Shown here piece after piece: positions 57,308 through 64,000 of a stretch of DNA of 64,000 nt; positions within the stretch are counted from its first letter, which is position 1; each line of letters starts with the position of its first letter. The notes beneath the pieces were generated by a model that searched no databases, was not told where the DNA came from, and saw nothing but the letters and a program-made list of their open reading frames with translations. The DNA is from Hyphomicrobiales bacterium (lineage in GTDB: Bacteria; Pseudomonadota; Alphaproteobacteria; Rhizobiales; Beijerinckiaceae), in NCBI GenBank assembly GCA_900473415.1, contig UCLR01000003.1:124001-188000 (forward strand). The letters are read 5' to 3'. The position numbers were made by a program, and so were the translations under genes.

Positions 57308-58531
57308 ATGGACTCGCTGATCACCGCCGCCGGACGGGCGCTGGCGGCGGGCGATCCGTTCGGTGCACTCAATCGCGTCGCCTTGCGCGACGATGCGCCG
57401 GCGCTTGCGCTCCGCGGCATCGCGATGGCGCAGCTCGGAGATCTCGACCGGGCCAAGGTCCTGCTCAAGCGTGCCGGCCAGGCTTTCGGCGCGCGCGAGC
57501 CCGTGGCGCAGGCGCGCTGCGTCGTCGCGGAAGCGGAGATCGCCCTGGTCTCGCGCGATCTCGGCTGGCCGGCGAAGGCGCTCGATGCGGCGCGCGTAAC
57601 GCTGGAGACCCATGGCGATCGGCTCAACGCCGCCCATGCCCGCACGATCGAGATGCGCCGTCTCCTGCTGATCGGGCGGCTCGGCGAGGCCGAGCGACTG
57701 CTCACCGGCTTCGACGCGGGTCCGCTGCCGCCGGCGCTCGACGCGGCGCGCGCGCTCGCCGTCGGCGGCATCGCACTCAGGCGGCTGCAGGCCGGGCCGG
57801 CCAGGGAGGCCTTCGCCACCGCTGCTGCGGCAGCGCAACGTGCCGGCATTCCAGCGCTGGCGGCCGAGGTCGATGCGGCGTCTCGCGTGCTGGAGGCTCC
57901 GGCGGCCCGGCTGATCGCCGATGGCGGGGAGCGCCCGGTCATGCTTGACGCAGTCGCCGCGCTCCTCGCTTCGGAGGACTGCCTCGTCGTCGATGCCTGC
58001 CGCAATGCCGTGCGCGAGGCCACTGTCGCTGTCCCGCTCGCGACCCGGCCGGTGCTGTTTGCGCTCGCGCGGGCCCTGGCCGAGGCCTGGCCGGCGGATG
58101 TCTCGCGCGAGATGCTGCTGGGCCGCGCGTTCCGGGCAAAGGAGGCCGATGAATCGCATCGCGCCCGCCTGCGCGTCGAGATCGGGCGGCTGCGCGCCGA
58201 GCTGCACGGCCTCGCCGCAATCAACGCGACGAGCCGAGGCTTCGCCCTGGCGCCGCATCGCGCGACCAGGGTCGTGGTGCTGGCGCAGCCGCTGGAGGAG
58301 CCGCATGCCGATGTGCTCGCTCTGCTCGCCGATGGCGAGGCCTGGTCGAGCTCGGCGCTGGCTCTGGCGCTCGGCACCAGCCAACGCAACATGCAGCGCG
58401 CGCTCGACGCCCTGGCGCGGGCCGGCAAGGTGCAGTCCTTCGGCAAGGCGCGGGCGCGGCGATGGCTGACGCCGCCGGTGCCCGGTTTCCCGACAAGCTT
58501 GTTACTCCCGGCCCCGCTGCCGGACGGTTAG
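57308..58531 (+). CDS. Putative regulator with helical repeats and C-terminal HTH
   Basis: 407 residues, Ala/Leu-rich helices throughout the first 230 residues resembling a TPR-like superhelix (AMAQLGDLDRAKVLLKRAGQ, LLLIGRLGEAERLLTGF), then a segment with LRVEIGRLRAELHGLAAINA and, near the C-terminus, a winged-HTH-like SSALALALGTSQRNMQRALD then ALARAGKVQSFGKARARRW. I do not know a named family, but the layout suggests a DNA-binding regulator. Divergent from the DUF899 gene across 127 bases and 38 bases before the beta-propeller gene, which it may control along with itself. Confidence 0.75.
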   Translation: MDSLITAAGRALAAGDPFGALNRVALRDDAPALALRGIAMAQLGDLDRAKVLLKRAGQAFGAREPVAQARCVVAEAEIALVSRDLGWPAKALDAARVTLETHGDRLNAAHARTIEMRRLLLIGRLGEAERLLTGFDAGPLPPALDAARALAVGGIALRRLQAGPAREAFATAAAAAQRAGIPALAAEVDAASRVLEAPAARLIADGGERPVMLDAVAALLASEDCLVVDACRNAVREATVAVPLATRPVLFALARALAEAWPADVSREMLLGRAFRAKEADESHRARLRVEIGRLRAELHGLAAINATSRGFALAPHRATRVVVLAQPLEEPHADVLALLADGEAWSSSALALALGTSQRNMQRALDALARAGKVQSFGKARARRWLTPPVPGFPTSLLLPAPLPDG

Positions 58532-58569
58532 ACCCTGCCTCGGCCCCATCGAACAGAGGAGACGAGCCC

Positions 58570-59196
58570 ATGACCAAGGCAGCCACCATCATCCGCGAAT
58601 ACGGACCCTTCCCCGGCGTCGAATCCGTTGCCGGCGTCAGCTATGACGGCAAGAACGTCTGGTTCGCCTCCGGCGACAAAGTCAATGCGCTCGACCCCGA
58701 GAGCGGCGAGACTGTCCGCAGCCTCGACATCCCCGCCCATGCCGGCACCGCCTTCGACGGCCGGCATCTCTTCCAGATCGCCGAGGATCGCATCCAGAAG
58801 ATCGATCCGGAGAGCGGGCGCGTGCTTTCGACAATTCCGGCGCCGGCTGGCGGCGGCGATTCCGGCCTTGCCTGGGCGGAAGGCACGCTCTGGGTCGGCC
58901 ATTACCGCGAGCGCCAGATCCACCAGATCGACCCCGAGACAGGCAAGATCCTGCGCACGCTGCAGTCCAACCGCTTCGTCACCGGCGTGACCTGGACTGA
59001 TGGCGAGCTCTGGCACGCGACCTGGGAGAACGACGAGAGCGAGCTCAGGCGGGTCGACCCCGAAACCGGCCAGGTGCTGGACAGCCTGCTCATGCCGGAA
59101 GGCGCCTTCGTCTCGGGCCTGGAGGCCGACGGCGGCGGGCGCTTCTATTGCGGCAGCGGCAAGAGCGGGGTCGTCAGGGCGGTGAGCCGTCGCTGA
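58570..59196 (+). CDS. Beta-propeller-like protein (Vgb/glutaminyl cyclase type repeats)
   Basis: 208 residues with four repeats of about 43 residues, each carrying DP(E/T)(S/T)G: DPESGETVRSLD, DPESGRVLSTI, DPETGKILRTL, DPETGQVLDSL, as in streptogramin lyase-like and glutaminyl cyclase-like propellers. No signal peptide, so cytosolic. GAGGAG is nine bases before the ATG; an in-frame start at 58462 lies within the preceding gene and is rejected. Too short for a full six- or seven-bladed propeller, so it may work as a multimer. Function unknown. Confidence 0.8.
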   Translation: MTKAATIIREYGPFPGVESVAGVSYDGKNVWFASGDKVNALDPESGETVRSLDIPAHAGTAFDGRHLFQIAEDRIQKIDPESGRVLSTIPAPAGGGDSGLAWAEGTLWVGHYRERQIHQIDPETGKILRTLQSNRFVTGVTWTDGELWHATWENDESELRRVDPETGQVLDSLLMPEGAFVSGLEADGGGRFYCGSGKSGVVRAVSRR

Positions 59197-59309
59197 CGCC
59201 AAGCAAATTCGCAATGTCTTCGGCTTGTCGCCCGCATTGTCGGAATCGGACTTTCAGGCCGGGTTCCCCACCGAGCAGCCTGTCACCACGTCCGCGCTGA
59301 CGTCGCGGT

Positions 59310-60101
59310 TCAAACCTTCTCGATGAAGCGGCTCAGGAAAAGCCGCGTGCGCGGGTGCTGCGGATTGCCGAGCACCTTCTGCGGCGACCCGTGCTCCACG
59401 ACCACGCCGCCATCCATGAAGACGACGCGGTCGGCGGCCTCGCGGGCGAAGCCGATCTCGTGGGTGACAACGATCATCGTCAGGCCCTGTCCCGCGAGGT
59501 CGCGCATCACGTTCAGCACCTCACCGACGAGTTCGGGATCGAGCGCCGAGGTCGGCTCGTCGAACAGCATCAGCTTCGGCCGGATCGCCAGCGCCCGAGC
59601 GATCGCAACGCGCTGCTGCTGGCCTCCGGAAAGCTGGCGCGGATAGGCGTTCGCCTTCTCGGACAGGCCCACGCGGGCCAGCAATTCCAGCGCATAGGCC
59701 TGCGCCTCGCGACGCGGCTGCTTGTGCACGCCGACCGGCGCCTCGACGATGTTCTCCAGCGCCGTCATATGCGGGTAGAGGTTGAACTGCTGGAAGACCA
59801 TGCCGATCTTGCGCCGCTGCACAGCAATGGCGTGATCCGACAGCTTGGTCAGCCGATCACCACGCAAGGTGTAACCGACCTGCTCGCCATCGACCTCGAT
59901 GAAGCCGCGCTGGATCGATTCCAGGTGATTGATGCAGCGCAGGAAGGTCGACTTGCCCGAGCCGGAAGGTCCGAGCACGACGACGACCTCGCCCGGCATG
60001 ACGTCCAGGTCGATGCCCTTCAGCACCTCGTTGGAGCCGAAGGATTTGTGGACGTTGCGGGCGCGCACCATCGGCGCTGCGCCTTCGGCAGCCTTGCTCA
60101 T
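59310..60101 (-). CDS. Polar amino acid ABC importer ATP-binding protein
   Basis: GlnQ/HisP-type ATPase of 263 residues. Walker [17 protein letters not shown]-loop [16 protein letters not shown], signature [15 protein letters not shown], Walker [17 protein letters not shown]-loop [16 protein letters not shown]. The ATG at 60101 overlaps the permease stop (ATGA); the longer frame in the same phase is a shadow of the permease and binding-protein genes. Energises uptake of an amino acid or related small cation/anion by the permease and binding protein upstream. Confidence 0.94.
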   Translation of the reverse strand: MSKAAEGAAPMVRARNVHKSFGSNEVLKGIDLDVMPGEVVVVLGPSGSGKSTFLRCINHLESIQRGFIEVDGEQVGYTLRGDRLTKLSDHAIAVQRRKIGMVFQQFNLYPHMTALENIVEAPVGVHKQPRREAQAYALELLARVGLSEKANAYPRQLSGGQQQRVAIARALAIRPKLMLFDEPTSALDPELVGEVLNVMRDLAGQGLTMIVVTHEIGFAREAADRVVFMDGGVVVEHGSPQKVLGNPQHPRTRLFLSRFIEKV

Positions 60102-61015
60102 GCGGGCTCCTCCACCCGGATCGGTGCCTTGTCCGCGCTGCCCGCCCCGCGCTCGCCGCGTGCGTAGTAGCGCTCGATGAAGCCCTGCACGACGTTCAGG
60201 ATCGAGGTGATGATCAGGTACCAGATCACCGCGACCATCAGCATCGGGATGACCTCGAAGGTGCGGTTGTAGACGTTTTGCACCGAGTAGAGCAGGTCCG
60301 CCATCGCAATGACGCTGACGAGCGAGGTCGCCTTGATCATGCTGATGAGCTGGTTGCCAGTTGGCGGGACGATCGAGCGCATCGCTTGCGGGATGATGAC
60401 GCGCCGGAGCGCCCGGGTGCGGGTCATGCCGAAGGCGTCGGTCGCTTCGACCTGCCCCTTGTCGACCGAAAGCAGGCCGCCGCGGATGATCTCCGCCATA
60501 TAGGCCGCCTCGTTGAGCGAAAGCCCGGCGATGGCCGCCGTCATCGGCGTGATCAGGTCGTTGGTGTTCCAGCTCGCCAGAACCGGACCGAACGGCAGCT
60601 TGAGGACGATCTCGGGAAAGAGCGTCGAAAGATTGTACCAGAAGATCAGTTGCACCAGGAGCGGCGTGCCCCGGAAGAACCAGATGAACAGTCCCGAGAG
60701 TGAGCTGAACAGCCGGTCCTGCGACATGCGCGCGACGGCGAGGACGAGGCCGAGCGCCGTGCCCAGTGTCATCGCCACCACGGTCAGACCAAGCGTGACG
60801 CCGAGCCCGCGCAGGATCGAGGCTTCGGTGAACCACTGGCCGACGATGGGCCAGCCGAAATTCGGGTTGCGCGCAACGATCCAGGCGAACTCCGCCGCCA
60901 CGAACAGCACGAAGGCCCAGAGCAGCCAGCGTCCCCATTCGGGAGGTTGGTGCGCGTTGGCGACGTCGCGCAGCGTCGCCTCCGCCCGGCCGGTTTCCGC
61001 CGACGTGCTCGCCAT
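60098..61015 (-). CDS. Polar amino acid ABC importer permease
   Basis: 305 residues of the HisM/GlnP family. An N-terminal extension with one helix (WGRWLLWAFVLFVAAEFAWIV) precedes the usual core: LGLTVVAMTLGTALGLVLAV, IWFFRGTPLLVQLIFWYNL (family signature RGTPLLVQ) and the EAA loop EATDAFGMTRTRALRRVIIP. No second permease of this family lies beside it, so it would act as a homodimer. Overlaps the ATPase start and follows the binding-protein gene by three bases. Confidence 0.93.
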   Translation of the reverse strand: MASTSAETGRAEATLRDVANAHQPPEWGRWLLWAFVLFVAAEFAWIVARNPNFGWPIVGQWFTEASILRGLGVTLGLTVVAMTLGTALGLVLAVARMSQDRLFSSLSGLFIWFFRGTPLLVQLIFWYNLSTLFPEIVLKLPFGPVLASWNTNDLITPMTAAIAGLSLNEAAYMAEIIRGGLLSVDKGQVEATDAFGMTRTRALRRVIIPQAMRSIVPPTGNQLISMIKATSLVSVIAMADLLYSVQNVYNRTFEVIPMLMVAVIWYLIITSILNVVQGFIERYYARGERGAGSADKAPIRVEEPA

Positions 61016-61018
61016 GGC

Positions 61019-61912
61019 TCAGTTCTGCGAGAGGTTGATGCCGGGCGCCTCGATCTTGTTGTTCTCGAGCCCCCACTTCTTCATGATCGCTGCGTAGGTG
61101 CCGTTGTCGACCAGGACCTTGATGGCATCCTTGAGCACGCCGCCAAGTTCCGAACCCTTCGGCACCACCGCGCCCTGGAACAGGTCGCTGAAGCCGTTGG
61201 ACTTGCCGACCGCGGCGAGTTCCAGTTCGCCGTTTGACTGCTGGACGAAATAGGTGAGCGGCGCCTGCGAGGAGAAGAAGGCGTCGGCACGCTTCGAGCG
61301 GACGGCAAGGATCGAGGTCGGCTGGTCCGGATAGGACTGCACCGTGAGCACCGGCTTGCCTTCTGCTGCGCATTTTTCGGCTTGCGCCTTGATGACCTTC
61401 TCGGCCGAGCCGGCCGATTGCACGGCGATGCGCTTGCCGCAGGCGTCGTCCAGGCCGTTGATGCCGCCCGGATTGCCCTTCTGCACGGCGAAGACGACGT
61501 ATTCGCGCACCCAGTCGACAAAATCATTGGCCTCCTGCCGCGACTTGAAGTCGCCGACCGGCCCCATCGCGAACTGGTAGCGACCGGCCTTGATGCCGGT
61601 CAGGATCGACGACAGGCCGTTCACCGTCGCGTGCTCGACCTTGACGCCGAGCAACTCGCCGATTGCTTCGCCGAGATCGGCGCTGGCACCCGTCACCTCG
61701 GTCGGGGACTGGACGATTTCATAGGGCGGGAACGAGCCGCTGTTGACCGCGGTCATCTTGCCGGCGCTGCGGATCACTTCCGGCAGGCGCGCGCGCAGCG
61801 GCTCGTTCAGGCTCTGCTTGGCGATTTTCACGCCGGAATTGGCCTGAGCGAAGGCTGGGACTGCTGCGAGGGTGGCGAAGGCGGCGGCGCAAACGGCGAT
61901 GCGAAACGTCAT
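61019..61912 (-). CDS. Periplasmic amino acid-type binding protein
   Basis: 297 residues with a signal peptide MTFRIAVCAAAFATLAAVPA and cleavage at AFAQ. The family 3 (GlnH/HisJ-type) fold is shown by MTAVNSGSFPPYEIV, SADLGEAIGELLGVKVEHA, FAMGPVGDFKSRQE, GKRIAVQSAGSAEKV and the closing LKDAIKVLVDNGTYAAIMKK to WGLENN. It feeds the permease encoded three bases downstream. Ligand unknown; amino acids, opines and related amines are usual for the family. Confidence 0.92.
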   Translation of the reverse strand: MTFRIAVCAAAFATLAAVPAFAQANSGVKIAKQSLNEPLRARLPEVIRSAGKMTAVNSGSFPPYEIVQSPTEVTGASADLGEAIGELLGVKVEHATVNGLSSILTGIKAGRYQFAMGPVGDFKSRQEANDFVDWVREYVVFAVQKGNPGGINGLDDACGKRIAVQSAGSAEKVIKAQAEKCAAEGKPVLTVQSYPDQPTSILAVRSKRADAFFSSQAPLTYFVQQSNGELELAAVGKSNGFSDLFQGAVVPKGSELGGVLKDAIKVLVDNGTYAAIMKKWGLENNKIEAPGINLSQN

Positions 61913-61942
61913 GGTTTGATCCCCTCTCTTGTACTTGTCGGT

Positions 61943-62914
61943 TCAGGCCGCGCCGGCGAGGCGCTCGAGCGGCGGAAACAGCGTATCCGGCGTCAGGCCG
62001 GTCTCAGCGAGGCCTTGGGCGCGGATTTCATCGAGGAAGCCCGCAATCATCGGCCGGTTGGCTTCGAGCCCGCTGGCGTTCCAGCTTTCAGGCAGATCGC
62101 GGCCGCAGCGGCCGAGTTCGTCGATGATCCAGGGCGTCGTGTCGGCGTATTTGCGGCGCTTCTCCAGCCAGAGCCGCTGGGACTCGTCGATCAAGTCGCT
62201 CAGCGCCTGCGGCAGCCAGGGATGGCGCAAGGCGAAATCGGCCTTGATGCCAAGGATATGAATACCTGGCACGTAGCCGACCTCGCGGAAATAGGCGAGC
62301 TCCGCGCCCGGCAGGTCCGTGAGGAGGTGGCGGAAGGCTGAATCCGGCGCGTAAAAGCCCGGCGGCATGAAGGGCGTGAAGATGGCGTCGAGCTCGCCGT
62401 CAAGCAGCGCGTCGAGCATCGGCTTCTCGCCGGGCATGGCTTCGATCCGCCCGGGCCGTGCATAGGGCCCGAGCCGATCGGTGATCGGATGGACGGCGCT
62501 GAGGCGCCCGGCATACCAGCGTGCATCCTCGATGCCGACGCCCGCCCGCGACAGAGCGGCGCGCGTCCAGGTGTTGCCGGAATCCTGCCAGCCGGTGACG
62601 CCGATCCGGCAGCCCTTCAGCTCCGCCAGCCCCGTCAGCTTGCTGCTTCGGCTGGTGATGACGCAGCGATGGCGGAAGCCGCGCATGATGAAGTTCGGCA
62701 CACCGAAGATGCCGGCCTCGCCACGGCTGCGCCCGGTCGTGTAGCGGCTGAACGAAACCTCGCAGGCGTCGTAGTCCGGATCGGTCGCCAGGTTTTCCGG
62801 CAGGGTGCCGACGCGATCGACCTTCAGCGCGATCCGCTCGTCCGCGACATCGCCCAGCACGAGCGGCGTCACATAATCCCAATCGCGCAAGGCCAGCCGG
62901 ACTTCGACCTTCAT
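61943..62914 (-). CDS. Pht5-like (4,5-dihydroxyphthalate decarboxylase-related) protein
   Basis: 323 residues with a periplasmic-binding-protein fold but no signal peptide, matching in layout the family of 4,5-dihydroxyphthalate decarboxylase: short N-terminal YDxTxxL-like WDYVTPLVLGDV, YDACEVSFSRYTTGRSRGEA, ELKGCRIGVTGWQDSGNTWT and PGEKPMLDALLDGELDAIFT. Family members include decarboxylases and uncharacterised proteins. ATG 62914 has GGAG upstream. First gene of the ABC operon and divergent from the MocR-type regulator; probably metabolises or binds what the importer brings in. Confidence 0.85.
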   Translation of the reverse strand: MKVEVRLALRDWDYVTPLVLGDVADERIALKVDRVGTLPENLATDPDYDACEVSFSRYTTGRSRGEAGIFGVPNFIMRGFRHRCVITSRSSKLTGLAELKGCRIGVTGWQDSGNTWTRAALSRAGVGIEDARWYAGRLSAVHPITDRLGPYARPGRIEAMPGEKPMLDALLDGELDAIFTPFMPPGFYAPDSAFRHLLTDLPGAELAYFREVGYVPGIHILGIKADFALRHPWLPQALSDLIDESQRLWLEKRRKYADTTPWIIDELGRCGRDLPESWNASGLEANRPMIAGFLDEIRAQGLAETGLTPDTLFPPLERLAGAA

Positions 62915-63008
62915 CGACGCTCTCCGCATTGACAACTTCGCGGAGAATTGAATGTTCAGAAGCTGCGATCAATCATTATTATGTTATCGAACAATATAGA
63001 GTATTGCC

Positions 63009-64000
63009 GTGGTAGACAGGACAGACGACGCGGCCTGGTTCGCGAGCCAGCTCTCCGACATCAGCGCGCGCGGAATCACCAACCAGACCGCGATGCTGAT
63101 CCGCCGTGGCGTGCTGCCGGCCGGCGCGAAGTTGCCGACGGTACGCGATCTTGCTTACCGGCTCGGCATCAGTCCGGCGACCGTCTCGGAAGCCTGGAGC
63201 GAGCTGCGCCACCAGCGCATGATCGAAGGGCGCGGTCGTTCCGGGAGCTGGGTGACGGGCGATACGATCGGTCCTCGTCCAGCCCGCACCGGCACCTCGG
63301 GCTTGTTCGGCAGCGACGTGCTCGACCTGTCGCTCTCCGTGCCCGACACGGCCATGCTGCCGCCGCTGGACAAGGCGCTCCGGCATGCCGCTGCCGCCCA
63401 TAACCTGCACAGCTACGAACGCACGCCAATCCTCGACAGCCTGCGTCAGGCAGTCGAACTCCATTGGCCCTATGAGCCGGAGACCTTTCTCGCCACCAAT
63501 GGCGGCTACAATGCCTTCTACTCGGTCGTTCACGCCCTGATCATGCCGGGCGCGACCGTAGCGATCGAAAACCCGACGGCCATGCGCTTGCTCGACATCC
63601 TGGAGGACCGGGGCGTGCGCCCCCTTCCCGTCACCTGCGACGCCGAAGGCCCGCTGCCGGATGCGTTGGAGCAGGTACTGGCCCAAAAGCCCGCCGCCTT
63701 CGTCTATCAGCCGCGTACTCATTCGGTGACGGGCCGCCGCGTCAGCCCGGCGCGCCTTGATGAGCTGGCGGCCGTGCTGACGGGAAGCGACACGCTGATC
63801 ATCGAGGATGACGGCATCGGCGACGTCTCACCTCTGCCGCCGGTGAGTCTCGGCCGCCGGTTTCCGGACCGGGTCCTCCACATCCTGTCTTTCTCGAAGT
63901 CGCACGGCCCCGACCTACGCTTGGCCGTGCTTTCGGCCCCAGCGGCAATCCGGCGCCAGATTCAGTCCTATCGCAGCTTCAGCTCGGGCTGGACGAGCCG
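63009..64000 (+). CDS. MocR-type regulator (GntR HTH fused to aminotransferase domain), 3' end outside window
   Basis: 330 residues visible, continuing past the window edge. N-terminal GntR-type winged HTH (LPTVRDLAYRLGISPATVSE to AWSELRHQRMIEGRGRSGSW), followed by a class I aminotransferase-like domain (ATNGGYNAFYSVVHALIMPG, YQPRTHSVTGRRVSPARLDE, IEDDGIGDVS, and the PLP Lys in LSFSKSHGPDLRLAVLS). PLP-binding transcription regulator, usually of amino acid, vitamin B6 or amine genes. GTG start at 63009; divergent from the Pht5-like/ABC operon across 94 bases that contain an AT-rich patch at 62965-63002, where its operator should lie. Confidence 0.9.
   Translation, partial: MVDRTDDAAWFASQLSDISARGITNQTAMLIRRGVLPAGAKLPTVRDLAYRLGISPATVSEAWSELRHQRMIEGRGRSGSWVTGDTIGPRPARTGTSGLFGSDVLDLSLSVPDTAMLPPLDKALRHAAAAHNLHSYERTPILDSLRQAVELHWPYEPETFLATNGGYNAFYSVVHALIMPGATVAIENPTAMRLLDILEDRGVRPLPVTCDAEGPLPDALEQVLAQKPAAFVYQPRTHSVTGRRVSPARLDELAAVLTGSDTLIIEDDGIGDVSPLPPVSLGRRFPDRVLHILSFSKSHGPDLRLAVLSAPAAIRRQIQSYRSFSSGWTS

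Noticed and set aside
57181..58446. Long N-terminal extension of the DUF899 protein
   Set aside because: It is antisense to the HTH gene, rich in Ser, Arg and Ala, and the family begins at MTAHLTG with its own ribosome binding site.
60102..61373. Long N-terminal extension of the GlnQ-type ATPase
   Set aside because: Same-strand shadow of the permease and binding-protein genes; the ATPase starts at the ATGA overlap.
1..64000. CRISPR arrays, tRNA or rRNA genes, insertion sequences, prophage or conjugation genes
   Set aside because: None was found on reading; no regularly spaced repeats, transposase motifs or integrase genes are visible, so no mobile element is claimed.

Overview
The window is 64 kb of high-GC bacterial DNA, densely packed with short operons. 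The gene content suggests an alphaproteobacterium of the order Hyphomicrobiales: Ugp/MalFG-type sugar importers without their own ATPases, FixJ/FixL-like two-component proteins, SorC and GntR/FCD regulators, and a 679-residue glutamine-dependent NAD synthetase. A Bosea-like genome is my best guess, but that is inference from style and not a database result. I saw no rRNA or tRNA genes, CRISPR array, transposase or phage genes.

Layout. 1-1360: end of an arylsulfatase. 1901-13358: housekeeping and surface genes, namely nadE, manC and rfbB (divergent), a GMC oxidoreductase, a small membrane protein, an MFS transporter, a hydroxyacid dehydrogenase, and cobC and cobD (cbiB) with start codons 14 bases apart. 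13378-32801: a catabolic island. It holds a metallophosphoesterase, a complete sugar-type ABC importer, a GpdQ-like glycerophosphodiesterase, an IMPase-family phosphatase, a SorC repressor divergent from a zinc polyol dehydrogenase and a xylulokinase, then a HAD phosphatase, a second SorC regulator, a UgpB/A/E importer without ATPase, a UgpQ-like glycerophosphodiesterase, a PfkB sugar kinase and a mannitol 2-dehydrogenase. A frameshifted fragment of a second mannitol dehydrogenase lies inverted at the left edge.

33141-43418: a large secreted arylsulfatase, then a leftward operon (mandelate racemase-like enzyme, GntR regulator, third sugar importer without ATPase, GlcG/HbpS-like protein, GMC oxidoreductase) for an unknown sugar or sugar acid. 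43975-55207: an HD-domain hydrolase, an exported chloroperoxidase-type hydrolase divergent from an SDR, an operon of one multi-PAS histidine kinase with two FixJ-type regulators and one lone receiver, then MscS, cupin, NmrA-like and metallo-beta-lactamase-fold genes. Two copies of one 22-bp palindrome lie at either end of this block. 55540-64000: a small membrane protein, a DUF899 protein divergent from an HTH protein and a beta-propeller, and a polar amino acid-type ABC operon led by a Pht5-like protein and divergent from a MocR-type regulator.

How the parts may work together. The central island looks like a system for taking up phosphodiesters of glycerol or polyols, splitting the diester (three candidate phosphodiesterases), removing phosphate (IMPase, HAD) and feeding the polyol into central metabolism by oxidation (22 and 31 kb) and phosphorylation (22.9 and 30.3 kb). 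The two halves appear to be controlled by two SorC proteins with separable operator motifs. The only MalK/UgpC-type ATPase in the window (14619-15806) probably serves more than one importer.
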